Shown: in pieces, positions 45,806-56,258 of the stretch
Layout: each line of letters opens with the position of its first letter
Numbering within the stretch: the first letter of the stretch is position 1
NCBI RefSeq assembly: GCF_001238275.1
Contig: NZ_LGTB01000001.1
Span: 186,001 to 250,000, forward strand
Reading direction: 5' to 3'
Origin: Bradyrhizobium viridifuturi
GTDB taxonomy: Bacteria; Pseudomonadota; Alphaproteobacteria; Rhizobiales; Xanthobacteraceae
Length of the DNA: 64,000 nucleotides
Program-made: the position numbers and the translations under genes
The notes under the pieces: model-generated
What the model was told of the DNA's origin: nothing
Databases searched by the model: none
The model's input: only the letters and a program-made list of their open reading frames with translations

Positions 45806-47309
45806 ACGTCGTCGTCCTGAACGAGGTCCGCAAGGGATTCTATCTCGACTCGGTCGCGCTGATGCGGCTGTCGCGCGAGGTGGCCGGCTCGCCCGGCGTG
45901 ATCGAGGCGGCGTTGATGATGGGAACGCCGTCAAACGCTGCGATCATGCGCAATGCGGGGCTGCTGGAGGAGGGCACTGCGGTCAAGGGCAACGACCTCG
46001 TGATCGCGGTCAAGGCCGAGTCCGAGGCCGCCGCCCGCGAAGCGCTCGACAGCGCGATCAAGTCGCTCGACAAGCCGAAGACCCAGGGCGAGGCGCAGGC
46101 CGCCTGGCGGCCGCACTCGATTGCCGCCGCTGTCAAGGCGAAGCCGGAGATCAATCTTGCGCTGATCTCCGTTCCCGGCGAGTTCGCCGCCGCCGAAGCT
46201 CGCAAGGCGCTCAATCGCGGCCTGCACGTGCTGATGTTCAGCGACAACGTGTCCCTCGAAGACGAATTGTCGCTCAAGCAGCAGGCGCGGGCGGCCGGTC
46301 TCCTGATGATGGGGCCGGATTGTGGAACGGCCGTGATCGGTGGCGCACCGCTGGCGTTCGCCAACAAGCTGACGCGCGGCAGGATCGGCATCATCGGCGC
46401 ATCGGGCACCGGAACGCAGGAGGTCTCGTGCCTGATCTCGGAAGCCGGCGCGGGAATCTCCCATGCCATCGGGGTCGGCGGACGCGATCTGAAGAAGGAT
46501 ATCGGCGGCATCACCACGCTGATGGCGATCGATGCATTCGATGCCGATCCGGAAACCGACCACGTGGTGCTGATCTCGAAGCCGCCGCATCCCGATGTCG
46601 CGAAGTCCGTTCTTGAGCGGATCGGCCGGAGCAGGAAGTCATACACCGTGTGCTTCATCGGCGCGTCGGAGGTCGAGGTCCCGCCGAACGCCCGCTTCTC
46701 GCCGACGCTGAAAGGCGCCGCGGAACTCGCACTGGGACACAAGCAAATCGGCGCAGACTTCGACGCGAACGCTGTCGCGTCACGGCTTCTTCGGAACGGT
46801 CGGGGCGGCATCGAGGGCTTGTTCGCCGGCGGCACGTTGTGCGCCGAGGCCCAGGTGATCCTCGCTGCCGCAGGCCGGAAGGTGGCGTCGAACGCCGCGA
46901 TCCCCGGCGCGCTCAAGCTCGGCGTCGAGCCGAGCGGCGGGCGGGACCGCCTGATCGACCTCGGCGACGACGAATATACCCGTGGCCGGCCGCATCCGAT
47001 GATCGATCCGTCCGTGCGTGACGATGCGCTGCGGGCCGCGCTCAGAACCGCGATCTCTCGGTGATCCTGCTCGACCTGGTGCTCGGCTATGGCGCGCACG
47101 CCGATCCCGCCGAGCATCTGACCAGGATCGTCGCCGATCGCGGGCGGGATGCGCCGGTCTTGGTCGCGTCCGTCGTCGGCACCGAGCAGGACCCGCAAGG
47201 GCGCTCCGCCCAGGTCAGGAAACTTGAGCAGGCCGGAATCCTCGTTGCCCCGTCGAATGCGCAGGCCTGCGAGCTTGCGGTCGCCATCGTCCAGAATGCC
47301 GGGAGATAA
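45802..47309 (+). CDS. fdrA: FdrA-like protein, copy A (AllF-like), frameshifted
   Basis: ATG 45802 overlaps the previous stop. The protein has KGFYLDSVALMRLS, MMGPDCGTAVIGG, GIIGASGTGTQEVSCL (succinyl-CoA-synthetase-like Rossmann motif) and SKPPHPDVAKSV. The frame ends at 47064 in ALRTAISR, while another frame reads NRDLSVILLDLVLGYGAHADPAEHL to 47309. That matches the end of copy B. A base missing near 47042 (CTGCAG read as CTCAG) explains it. About 502 residues when restored. Family role: carbamoyltransferase subunit with DUF1116. Confidence 0.87.
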
Positions 47310-47313
47310 GGAA

Positions 47314-48273
47314 ATGCGTACACTCAATGACGTGCCGCGTCGCCTGGTGGTCGCGATCGGCGGCAATGCGGTTCACCCCGAGGATATCAGGGGCACCTCC
47401 CAGGAGCAGAAGTCGGTCGCGCAGATCACCGCGGAGGCGCTGCTGCCGCTGGCGCAGCTCGACAACGAGCTGGTCATCACCCACGGCAACGGCCCGGTGG
47501 TCGGCAAGATCATGATGCGTCAGATGCTGACGATGAGCCGGATTCCGCCGATGGACATGGACATCTGCGTCGCGCACAGCCAGGGCGGCATCGGCTATCT
47601 CCTGATGCAGGCGATCGAGAATGCGCTGCGCGAACAGGGCAACCAGCGGCATGTGGCAAGCCTGCTGACCCAAGTCGAGGTGGACAAGGACGATCCCGCG
47701 TTCAAGAATCCGACCAAGTTCGTCGGGCCGTTCTTTTCCGAGGACGAGGCCAAGAAGATCAGCGCGGAGCTCAATTGGGCGATGCGCGAGGATTCGGGGC
47801 GCGGCTGGCGTCATGTCGTGCCGTCGCCGAAGCCCAAGCATGTCTGCGACATCTCGCTGGTCGACGCATTGGTCAAGCGGGGAACGATCGTCATCGCGGG
47901 AGGCGGCGGCGGCGTTCCCGTGGTCCGCGACGCAAAGGGCGTGCGCACCGGCGTGCCGGCCGTGATCGACAAGGATCTGACATCCGCTCACATCGCCAAT
48001 GTGCTGGGCATCGAGGAGTTGCTGATCCTGACCGCGGTCCCGCGCGTCGCAGTGAATTTCGGCAAGCCGAACAAGAAGGACCTGGATCAAGTCAGCCTCG
48101 AGGAAATCAAGGCTTACCACCGCGAAGGACATTTTCCTCCCGGAAGCATGGGACCCAAGGTCGATGCGGCGATCCGGTTTCTCGAGGGCGGTGGCAAGCG
48201 GGCGATCATCAGTCACCTCGATTGCGCCATGGCGGCGCTGCGCGGTGAGACCGGGACGCACGTCATTCAATAA
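47314..48273 (+). CDS. arcC: Carbamate kinase
   Basis: 319 residues from ATG 47314. Family motifs: VVAIGGNAVHP, ITHGNGPVVGKI, PMDMDICVAHSQGGIGYLLMQAI, IVIAGGGGGVPVV, VIDKDLTSAHIANVLG and FPPGSMGPKVDAAIRFL. It transfers phosphate from carbamoyl phosphate to ADP, giving ATP, CO2 and ammonia. In E. coli the equivalent kinase serves the oxamate carbamoyltransferase step. Placed between the two FdrA copies, it would serve both. The product is named by family; the symbol is that of the general family. Confidence 0.93.
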   Translation: MRTLNDVPRRLVVAIGGNAVHPEDIRGTSQEQKSVAQITAEALLPLAQLDNELVITHGNGPVVGKIMMRQMLTMSRIPPMDMDICVAHSQGGIGYLLMQAIENALREQGNQRHVASLLTQVEVDKDDPAFKNPTKFVGPFFSEDEAKKISAELNWAMREDSGRGWRHVVPSPKPKHVCDISLVDALVKRGTIVIAGGGGGVPVVRDAKGVRTGVPAVIDKDLTSAHIANVLGIEELLILTAVPRVAVNFGKPNKKDLDQVSLEEIKAYHREGHFPPGSMGPKVDAAIRFLEGGGKRAIISHLDCAMAALRGETGTHVIQ

Positions 48274-48505
48274 CCACCGGGAGTGGCGCATCGGCGGGAT
48301 ATCCGCCCGCGCCAATCCGTACCGAGTGCCGAGCAAGATGGCGGTCCGGTCTTCATGGCCGCAATGGCGACGGCGCTCACCGAGCAGACGCAGTTGAGAC
48401 GCCGGATCGGCGCCTCAACCGACCAGGCAATCGAGCTGGCCGCCGGCTGAAGCTCAAGCACAAGACAAACAAGCAGCCTGCGGGATTCAAGGGAACGACA
48501 GGGCC

Positions 48506-50104
48506 ATGGCCATCCAATCCAGCATTAAGGCGAACCTGTACAAGGATTCCGTATCGTTGATGCGGATCTCGCAGGTCACGGTCGCGCGGACCGGCGTGCA
48601 GCGCGTCACGCTCTTGATGGGAACGCGCAGCAACAAGGAATTCCTGCAGCAGGCCGGGCTGATGAGTCCGGCGCTCGAGGACGCCAAGCCCGGCGATATC
48701 ATGATCGTCGTGGCGGACGAGGCGCCCGAAAAGCTTGCAGCCGCGGAGCGGGAGATTCACTCCCTGATCGTCGGCGAAGAGCCGAAGGGCGGCCCGGCCG
48801 AAGCGGCGGCGGAAGCGCCGCCGCGCTCGATCTCCCGCGGCGTCGCGATTGCCGATCACGCCGACCTTGCGTTGATCTCGGTGCCGGGTCCCTATGCGGC
48901 GGCGGAAGCGCTGAAGGCACTGCGGCAGGGCCTGAACGTGCTGCTGTTCAGCGACAACGTGCCGATCAAACAGGAGCAGGCCATCAAGCGCGTCGCAGCG
49001 CAAAAGGGCTTGCTGGTGATGGGGCCGGATTGCGGCACGGCCATCATCAATGGCGTGCCGCTTGGATTTGCCAACGTCGTTCGGCGGGGCGCGATCGGGC
49101 TGGTCGGCGCATCGGGCACCGGCCTGCAGGAGGTGATGTGCCAGATCCATCGGCACGGTCAGGGCATATCGCAGGCCATCGGCACCGGCAGTCACGATGT
49201 TTCCAGCGAGGTCGGCGGCATCACCATGTTGCAGGGTCTGGATCTGCTGGCCGCCGACGCGCAGACCAAGGTCGTCGCCATCGTCTCCAAGCCTCCTGCG
49301 CCTGATGTGCAGAAGCGGGTGATCGAGCGCGCCGGCAAGATCGGAAAGCCGGTCGTGATCTGCTTCCTCGGCGGCGAGCCGGCGGCATCGGCCGGCGATG
49401 TTCACCGCACGTCGTCGCTCGAGGAGACGGCGCGCCAGGCCGTCGCGCTTGCGGCGTCAAACCAGTTTGAGCGTGACGACGGAGCGATCGAGGCGTTGGT
49501 TACGCGGGTTTGTGCGTCGCTGGTGCCGTCGCAGCGCTATCTGCGCGGGCTCTACTCCGGTGGAACATTCTGCTCGGAGGCCCAGACCATTTGGCGATCG
49601 GTCGGCCTTCGGGTCCGGTCGAACGCGCCGCTTGCGGAGGCGGACCGTCTGGCCGATGTGGAAGCGAGCGAGGGACACACCGCGATCGATCTCGGCAGTG
49701 ATGAATTCACGGTGGGGCGTCCGCATCCGATGATCGACTATGGCGTGCGGATCGAGCGGCTGCTGAAGGAAGCGGACGATCCGACCGTTGCCTGCATCGT
49801 CCTGGACGTCGTGCTCGGCTACGGCAGCCACCCGAATCCGGCGGAGATCCTGGCTCCGGCGATCCGCCGGGCGAAGGCCGCAGCGCGCGGGCAGGGGCGG
49901 GAGCTTCCCGTGATCTGCTTCGTCTGCGGCACAGATGCCGATCCGCAGGCCTACGAGACCCAGAAAGCCATGCTGGCGGACGCCGGCGCGGAGATTGTCG
50001 GCAGCAGCAGCGGCGCAGCCCGTGCCGCGCAAGCCATCGCGAGCCGCATGGCCGCGGACGACAACGCCACGGGACGTCGCGTCATGCAAGGTGGAGAACG
50101 ATGA
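48506..50104 (+). CDS. fdrA: FdrA-like protein, copy B (AllF-like)
   Basis: 532 residues, intact. Conserved with copy A: LYKDSVSLMRIS, MGTRSNKEFLQQAGL, DNVPIKQEQA, LVMGPDCGTAIINGVPLGFAN, GLVGASGTGLQEVMC, and the C-terminal VLDVVLGYGSHPNPAEI. Overall similarity to copy A is moderate, so the copies are old paralogues and not a recent tandem duplication. The stop overlaps the DUF1116 copy B start. Confidence 0.9.
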   Translation: MAIQSSIKANLYKDSVSLMRISQVTVARTGVQRVTLLMGTRSNKEFLQQAGLMSPALEDAKPGDIMIVVADEAPEKLAAAEREIHSLIVGEEPKGGPAEAAAEAPPRSISRGVAIADHADLALISVPGPYAAAEALKALRQGLNVLLFSDNVPIKQEQAIKRVAAQKGLLVMGPDCGTAIINGVPLGFANVVRRGAIGLVGASGTGLQEVMCQIHRHGQGISQAIGTGSHDVSSEVGGITMLQGLDLLAADAQTKVVAIVSKPPAPDVQKRVIERAGKIGKPVVICFLGGEPAASAGDVHRTSSLEETARQAVALAASNQFERDDGAIEALVTRVCASLVPSQRYLRGLYSGGTFCSEAQTIWRSVGLRVRSNAPLAEADRLADVEASEGHTAIDLGSDEFTVGRPHPMIDYGVRIERLLKEADDPTVACIVLDVVLGYGSHPNPAEILAPAIRRAKAAARGQGRELPVICFVCGTDADPQAYETQKAMLADAGAEIVGSSSGAARAAQAIASRMAADDNATGRRVMQGGER

Positions 50105-51549
50105 TGAACGCAGCTCCTTCCGCGCTCCAGAACAAGACATCGGTCATCAGCCTCGGCGCCTCCGATCTCGATCGCGGCGTCGAAAGCAGCGGCGCCCCGC
50201 TGGTGCGTCTGCGCTGGCAGCCGGTCGGCGACGGAACTCCCGAGGTGGCCTGGAGCCTCGCGCAGCTCGTTGGCGATACCACCGATGCGGATTGCTTGGG
50301 ATCGCGGATCGATCGCGCCAATGCCGAAGTGCTCGAGCGGATCCTGACCGCGCAACCGGTATGGGTCGACATCGCGGCACATGCGTCGGAGGTCTGGCCG
50401 GACATGGGCCGGACGCTGCTCCATGCAGGTCCGCCGATCGCCTGGCACGATATGTGCGGCCCGATGAAGGGCGCGGTGGTCGGCGCAATCCTCTATGAGG
50501 ACTGGGCGGCAACGCCGCGAGAGGCCGAGCAACTCGCCGCGTCAGGCCGGATCCGCTTCGCGCCGTGCCATGAATTCGGCGCGGTCGGGCCGATGACTGG
50601 CATCATCTCGCCCTCGATGCCGCTCTTTGTGGTGCAGAACAAGACCGCCGGCAATCGCGCCTATGCGCCGATGATGGAATCCGGCGGCGCCAAGACGCTG
50701 CGGTTCGGCGCGTTCGCTCCCGAGGTGATCGAAGGCCTCAAACTCATCGAGACGGTGCTGGCGCCATGCCTGAAGGCCGCGGTCGCGGGCATCGAGGGCG
50801 GGTTGCCGCTGAAGCCGCTGATGTCGCAGTCGCTGCACATGGGCGACGATGTCCACAATCGCAACACGGCCGCAACCCTGCTGCTGTATCGCGCCGTTAC
50901 GGAATCGCTGCTCAAGTCTTCGATCTCGCGCGACCTCGTTCACGAGACGCTGCGGACGATCGGAGCGGACGATATGTTCTTCCTGAGCCTGTCGATGGCG
51001 GCCTGCAAGGCGACCATGGACGCGGCGCACGGCGTGCCGTTCAGCAGCATCGTCACCGCGATGGCGCGCAATGGCGTCAATGTCGGCATCAGGGTCAGCG
51101 GACTGGACGGGCAGTGGTTTGTCGGTCCGGCCGACATCCCGGTCGGCCTGTTCCTGCCGGGCTTCAGCGAGGCCGATGCCAATCCGGATATCGGCGACAG
51201 CGCGATCACCGAAACCGCCGGGCTCGGCGCGTTCGCGATGGCGGCAGCTCCCGCGATGGTCCAGTTCGTCGGCGGCACGCCGCAGGACGCATTGCGCTAT
51301 TCGCGCGAGATGGCGCACGTCACGATCGGCCGCAATCCAGGCTTCACTCTGCCGATGCTCGACTTCATCGGAGCGCCGGTCGGCATCGACGTCCGCAAGG
51401 TCGTGGACGAGAGCATGCGGCCGGTCATCAACACCGCAACGGCGCACAAGGAGCCGGGCATGGGGATCATCGGCGCCGGCGTCGTGCAGGCTCCGATGAA
51501 GTGCTTCGTCGATGCCGTCGGCGCGCTGGCGACGATTGGCGCGGGATGA
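50101..51549 (+). CDS. DUF1116 protein, copy B (YlbE/AllG-like)
   Basis: 482 residues with the N-terminal small domain fused (about residues 12-60), unlike copy A. Shared blocks: LLHAGPPIAWHDMCGPMKGAVVGAI, GAVGPMTGIISPSMPLFVV, MGDDVHNRNTA, ANPDIGDSAITETAGLGAFAMAAAPA and GVNVGIRVSGLDGQWFVGP. The ATGATG start overlaps the fdrA copy B stop. Its order is the mirror of copy A (DUF1116-FdrA-kinase-FdrA-DUF1116). Confidence 0.88.
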   Translation: MMNAAPSALQNKTSVISLGASDLDRGVESSGAPLVRLRWQPVGDGTPEVAWSLAQLVGDTTDADCLGSRIDRANAEVLERILTAQPVWVDIAAHASEVWPDMGRTLLHAGPPIAWHDMCGPMKGAVVGAILYEDWAATPREAEQLAASGRIRFAPCHEFGAVGPMTGIISPSMPLFVVQNKTAGNRAYAPMMESGGAKTLRFGAFAPEVIEGLKLIETVLAPCLKAAVAGIEGGLPLKPLMSQSLHMGDDVHNRNTAATLLLYRAVTESLLKSSISRDLVHETLRTIGADDMFFLSLSMAACKATMDAAHGVPFSSIVTAMARNGVNVGIRVSGLDGQWFVGPADIPVGLFLPGFSEADANPDIGDSAITETAGLGAFAMAAAPAMVQFVGGTPQDALRYSREMAHVTIGRNPGFTLPMLDFIGAPVGIDVRKVVDESMRPVINTATAHKEPGMGIIGAGVVQAPMKCFVDAVGALATIGAG

Positions 51550-51647
51550 GATTGCTTCGAATCTGAAACTGACGGCGCTGCCGCGCCGCCGCTGCAAAAA
51601 TGCCGCAACAAAGAGCGGCAACACCGGGAACGAACAGGAGGAAACAC

Positions 51648-52634
51648 ATGAGCGCTACCCGTCGTGCATTTCTGCAAACTGGCCTGCTCTCGGCAGCCTT
51701 TATCGGTTCATCAGTCCGGCTCGGCTTCGCCGACGATGCGAAGCCGCTTCGCATCGGCATTCTCATTCCGGGGTCGCGGGCCGACCATGGCTGGATGGAG
51801 TCGGCCTATAACGGCATGAAGGCCGCCGAGCAACGCCACGGCAACAAGGTCGTGATCACATCGATCGAGAACGTCAAGTTCGCCGACATGGAGCAGGCGC
51901 TGGTCACGCTCGCGTCCAAGAACGACATGGTGATCGGCGCCGCGGGGCAGACCCAGGCGTCGGTGCTCAAGGTCGCCAAGCGCTTCCCGAAGGTGAAGTT
52001 CTCCATCGTCGGCCCGACCGGACAGCCGACCGACAACGTCGCGCAATACGACGTGCTGCAGGCGCAGATCGGCTTCATTGCGGGCGCGGTTGCCGCGCTG
52101 ATGTCGAAGAACGGCGCGGTGAGCTATGTCGGCGGTCTCGAAATTCCGGCTATCGTCAACACCGGAACGGAATTCGCCAATGGCGCCAAGCACGTCAAGC
52201 CGGATACCAAATGCTTCGTGACCTACACCGGCGATTTTGACGACGTCGCCAAGGCGAAGGAAGCGACCCTTGCCGCGATCGCGCAGGGCGCCGACGTCCA
52301 CTACAACATCCTCAATCTCGGCGTGCGCGGCATGGAGCAGGCGGCGCGCGAGAAGGGCACCAAGATGATCGGGAGCTACACCAACTACTGCTCCGACAAC
52401 AACCCGCTCTATATCGCCTACACGGTGAGCGGCATCGGGTTCATGGTTGAGTACGCCATCGACCAGGCCGTCGCCGGAACGTGGCACCCGGAGTACAAGC
52501 AGTTCGGCCTCGCCATGGGACCGCGCTCCGCCGACATCGAGATCTGCACCGGGGCAACGCCCGAGATCCAGGCCATGATCAAGGAGCTGAAGGACGACCT
52601 GCTGTCGAACAAGATCAAAGTCAAGGTGGGCTGA
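51648..52634 (+). CDS. BMP-family ABC transporter substrate-binding protein
   Basis: 328 residues from ATG 51648 with AGGAGG. The N-terminus TRRAFLQTGLLSAAFIG is a Tat-like signal (twin Arg). The mature protein begins near ADDAKPLRIGILIPG and has GWMESAYNGMKAAEQ, a BMP/PnrA-type fold and DVHYNILNLGVRG. BMP proteins bind nucleosides and purine-like compounds. It is the receptor for the downstream transporter, presumably for the substrate of copy-B enzymes. Confidence 0.9.
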   Translation: MSATRRAFLQTGLLSAAFIGSSVRLGFADDAKPLRIGILIPGSRADHGWMESAYNGMKAAEQRHGNKVVITSIENVKFADMEQALVTLASKNDMVIGAAGQTQASVLKVAKRFPKVKFSIVGPTGQPTDNVAQYDVLQAQIGFIAGAVAALMSKNGAVSYVGGLEIPAIVNTGTEFANGAKHVKPDTKCFVTYTGDFDDVAKAKEATLAAIAQGADVHYNILNLGVRGMEQAAREKGTKMIGSYTNYCSDNNPLYIAYTVSGIGFMVEYAIDQAVAGTWHPEYKQFGLAMGPRSADIEICTGATPEIQAMIKELKDDLLSNKIKVKVG

Positions 52635-52636
52635 CC

Positions 52637-54193
52637 GTGGCTGTTCTCGAACTGTCTGGCTTGACCAAGCGCTTCGGGGCCTTCACCGCGCTCGACGACA
52701 TTTCGCTGCAGATCGAGCGCGGCGAGGTACATTGCCTGCTTGGCGAGAACGGTGCCGGCAAATCGACATTGTGCAACCTGGTGTTCGGGGTGCATCGGCC
52801 GGATGCCGGCACGATGACGCTGGGCGGAGAGCCGTTCCATCCCCGCGGCCCGGCGGAAGCTCTGCAGCGCGGCGTCGTGATGGTGCACCAGCATTTCAGC
52901 CTGGTGCCCAACATGAGCGTGGCCGAGAACCTGATGCTCGGCCGCGCCAGCGCGGTGCTGAAGCCGCAGGACATCATCGTGCGGATGGAGCAGCTCGCGG
53001 CGGAGTACGGGCTCGAGATCGATCCAGAGGCGCGCATCGAGGACCTCTCCGTCGGTGAGCGGCAGCGGGTCGAGATCATCAAGTGCCTGCTCGGCGATCC
53101 GCAACTGCTCGTGCTCGACGAGCCGACTGCCGTGCTGCAGCCGGACGAAATCGACGCGCTGCTTGCGATCTGCCGCCAGGTCGCGCTGCGCGGAAAATCC
53201 GTGATCCTGGTGACGCACAAGCTCGGCGAGATCAGCCGCGTCGCCGATCGCACCACGGTGCTGCGGCAGGGCCGCATCATCGAAACCGTCGCGATGGAGG
53301 GCGCCGACATCCGCTCGCTGGTGCGCTCCATGGTCGGCCGTGATGTGCAGTCGGCAGGTTCGGTGCTCGCCGCAGCGGTCGATATCGAGGGCAAGACGCC
53401 GGCAAAACCCAATGCGGATTCGGCTAGCCCGGTATCGGCGGGTGAGGCGGTGCTGCAGATCTCGGATCTCGTGTACCGCGACCCGCATGGCGTGCCGCGG
53501 CTCGACGGCTTGAGCCTTACGGTCGGCACCGGCGAGATCGTCGGGATCGCGGGCGTCGAGGGCAATGGCCAGACCGAGCTCGGGCTGATTCTGGCCGGGC
53601 TCGCCGCGCCGAGCGCAGGGGCGATTGTCGTTGGCGGGACACAGGTCGGCGGCTGCACGCCGCAGGAGATCACGGATGCGGGTGTCGGCATCGTTCCCGA
53701 GGATCGCCATGCGGTCGCCTGCATCAAGGAATTGTCGGTGGCCGAGAACCTGTTTCTCGGCGCGATCGGAAAATTCAGCCGCTTCGGCCTGCTCGACAAG
53801 TCGGCGCGGCGCAAGGCGGCGGAGGCGATGATGCGCGACTTCGACGTGCGGGCGAGCAGCCCTGACGTGTCGATGGCGAGCCTGTCCGGCGGTAACCAGC
53901 AGAAGGCGGTGCTTGCACGCGAGCTGTCGCTCGATCCGCTGGTGTTCCTGCTCGCGGCGCAGCCGACGCGAGGCCTCGACGTCGGGGCGATCGAGGCCGT
54001 CTACAACCGCATCCGCGCCGCCCGCGATGACGGTCTTGGGGTGCTTCTGATCTCCAGCGAGCTTGAGGAGCTGATGGCGGTGTCGGATCGGATTGCGGTG
54101 ATCTACCGCGGCAAGCTGGTTGGCGAGCTCGCAGCCGGGTCGTTCAGCCGCGAGGCGATCGGGGCGATGATGTCGGGGCACGCGCATGTCTAG
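52637..54193 (+). CDS. ABC transporter ATP-binding protein, nucleoside type (two ATPase domains)
   Basis: 518 residues from GTG 52637, two bases after the binding-protein stop. Domain 1 has Walker A GENGAGKST, signature LSVGERQRVEI and LVLDEPTAVLQPDE. Domain 2 has a degenerate Walker A (GVEGNGQTE), LSGGNQQKAVLARELS and LAAQPTRGLDVGA. This asymmetry and the AAQPTRGLD text are typical of BMP-linked nucleoside importers (NupO/RnsB type). Confidence 0.92.
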   Translation: MAVLELSGLTKRFGAFTALDDISLQIERGEVHCLLGENGAGKSTLCNLVFGVHRPDAGTMTLGGEPFHPRGPAEALQRGVVMVHQHFSLVPNMSVAENLMLGRASAVLKPQDIIVRMEQLAAEYGLEIDPEARIEDLSVGERQRVEIIKCLLGDPQLLVLDEPTAVLQPDEIDALLAICRQVALRGKSVILVTHKLGEISRVADRTTVLRQGRIIETVAMEGADIRSLVRSMVGRDVQSAGSVLAAAVDIEGKTPAKPNADSASPVSAGEAVLQISDLVYRDPHGVPRLDGLSLTVGTGEIVGIAGVEGNGQTELGLILAGLAAPSAGAIVVGGTQVGGCTPQEITDAGVGIVPEDRHAVACIKELSVAENLFLGAIGKFSRFGLLDKSARRKAAEAMMRDFDVRASSPDVSMASLSGGNQQKAVLARELSLDPLVFLLAAQPTRGLDVGAIEAVYNRIRAARDDGLGVLLISSELEELMAVSDRIAVIYRGKLVGELAAGSFSREAIGAMMSGHAHV

Positions 54194-55294
54194 GTTGGCC
54201 ATGGTCATGAAGAATCCGAAGCTGGCGCGGGTCGCGCAGGGTGCGCGACTCGAGCTCGTCCCGTTGCAGGTCGTGGTGCCGGTGGTATCGACCCTTATCG
54301 CGCTCGGCATCGGCCTGCTTATCATCGCTGCGACAGGTGCGTCGGTCGTCGAGGCGATCGAGGCCTTTTGGGACGGCATGGCGGGGAGCGATTTCAACAT
54401 CGGCGCCTCGATCAATCGCGCCATCAGCCTCGCGCTGGTCGGTCTCGGTTTCATCTTCGCCAGCCGCGCCAACCTGACCAATGTCGGCGGCGAGGGGCAG
54501 ATCGCGATGGGCGGCATGTTCGCAACCGCAGCCGCGCTGCATGGCGCCGGCGGCCTGCCGCTGGGATTGGCGTTCATCGTGCCGCTCGCTGTCGGAACCA
54601 TCGCCGGCGCCGTTTGGGGCGGCCTTGCGGGCGTCTCAAGGCGGCGCGCGGCACCAACGAGGTGATCAGCACACTTTTGTTGAGCTTCATCGCGCTGCCG
54701 CTGGTGTACTGGTCCGTCGAGTCCTTCCACCTGCTGCGCAAGCCGATCAGCGACGTGTCGTCGCTGCCGGAATCGGCGGAGATTCCGGATTCGACCAAGC
54801 TGCCGTTGCTGTTCCCGGACAATGGATCTCCGCTCCATATCGGGTTGCTGATTGCAGCGATCGCGGTGGTCGTGGTGTGGCTGGTGCTCAGGCACAGCTC
54901 GCTCGGGCTGCGACTGCGCGCCGTCGGCCTGAACGCGATGGCCTCCCGCCGTGCGGGGATGCGGACCAGCTTCTACGTGATCCTGGCCATGACGGTGTCC
55001 GGCGGCCTCGGTGGTCTCGGCGGCGCGATCATGATCCTCGGCCAGCAATTCTATCTGACGAGCGATTTCTCGTCGGGCTACGGATTTGACGGCCTCGTGG
55101 TCGGACTATTGTCGCGCGGCTCGGCCGTCGGCGTCGTGATCGGCGCGCTGCTGTTCGGATTCCTGCGATCCGGATCCATCAACATGGAGATCTCGGCGCA
55201 CGTCCCGTCGGCGGTCGTCCTGATCTGCCAGGGCCTGATCGTCATTGTCATTGCAGGCTCCGCAATCCTCACCAACCGGAAGGTGACCCGATGA
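54186..55294 (+). CDS. ABC transporter permease 1, nucleoside type, frameshifted
   Basis: ATG 54186 overlaps the ATPase gene by 8 bases. The first part (ASVVEAIEAFWDGMAGSDFNIGASINRA, SRANLTNVGGEGQIAMGGMFA) ends at 54665 out of frame. The remainder (LKAARGTNEVISTLLLSFIALPLVYW...LLSRGSAVGVVIGALLFGFLRSG) continues in the next frame from about 54636. One C is missing (GTC-CTC read as GTCTC). Restored length is about 369 residues with some ten membrane helices. Confidence 0.85.
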
Positions 55295-56214
55295 TTGACG
55301 AACAGATGGCCGTGTTCATCGGCTCCGGACTTCGCCTCGCGGTCCCGATCATTTTCGCCGCAACCGGCGAGATGCTGAGCGAGCGCGCCGGCGTGCTCAA
55401 TCTCAGCCTCGACGGCATGATGCTGATGTCGGCCTTCACGGCGGCGCTGGCATCGTGGGCCACCGGCTCGCCGCTCATTGGCGTCGCGGCCGGCGTATTG
55501 GTTGCGACCGCGGTTGCCGCGGTCCAGGCCGTGCTGAGCGTGACGTTGCGCGCCAATCAACTGGTGGTCGGAATCGGGTTCAATATCCTGGCGCTGGGCT
55601 CAACCACGTTTCTCTACCGCGAGATCTTCGGGCCGCTGTCGCGCGACCCGATCCCCGGCTTCGCGCAGCTCAATCTGCCGTGGCTCGCTGGCATCCCGGT
55701 GATCGGACCGGCGTTGGCGAACCAGACCGGCCTTGCCTATGTCAGCATCCTGATGGTCGTCGTGACCTGGTTGATCCTGAAGTACACGTCCTTCGGGCTG
55801 GCGGTGCGGGCGGTCGGCGAGGATCCGCGTGCGGCGGACAAGGCCGGCATCAGCGTGGCGAAGACCCGCTATCTCGGCGTGCTCTATGCCGGCGTCCTGG
55901 CGGGCCTCGGCGGTGCGTTCATGTCGGTCGCGGACAGCAACACGTTCACCGAGAACATGACCAAGGGCGCCGGCTATCTTGCGATCACGGCCGTGATCTT
56001 CGGCGGCTGGAATCCCTGGTACACGCTGGCGGCGTGCCTGCTGTTCGGCTTTGCGACCGCGCTGCAATTCCTGGTGCCGGCGCTGCAACTCGACGTGCCG
56101 GTCGCGCTGCTGTTGTTGCTGCCGTATCTGCTGGCACTTGTCGCCATCGCGGGCTTGGTCGGAAAGAGCAGGCAGCCCTCGGCCCTGACGATTCCGTTCG
56201 AACGGGGCGGCTGA
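55291..56214 (+). CDS. ABC transporter permease 2, nucleoside type
   Basis: 307 residues overlapping permease 1 by four bases (ATGA). Typical NupQ-like blocks: FAATGEMLSERAGVLNLSLDGMMLM, ANQLVVGIGFNILALGSTTFLYR, VRAVGEDPRAADKAGISV and KGAGYLAITAVIFGGWNP. It completes the BMP-type importer. Confidence 0.92.
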   Translation: MIDEQMAVFIGSGLRLAVPIIFAATGEMLSERAGVLNLSLDGMMLMSAFTAALASWATGSPLIGVAAGVLVATAVAAVQAVLSVTLRANQLVVGIGFNILALGSTTFLYREIFGPLSRDPIPGFAQLNLPWLAGIPVIGPALANQTGLAYVSILMVVVTWLILKYTSFGLAVRAVGEDPRAADKAGISVAKTRYLGVLYAGVLAGLGGAFMSVADSNTFTENMTKGAGYLAITAVIFGGWNPWYTLAACLLFGFATALQFLVPALQLDVPVALLLLLPYLLALVAIAGLVGKSRQPSALTIPFERGG

Positions 56215-56258
56215 TCGAAACAGACTTCAACAAAGCATAAGCAAGGGAGGAAAGTCCG

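Noticed and set aside
52418..55048. 876-codon open frame antisense to the BMP transporter genes
   Set aside because: Composition is the Arg/His/Asp-rich pattern of a frame shadow in high-GC genes; the sense strand carries clear ABC transporter motifs.
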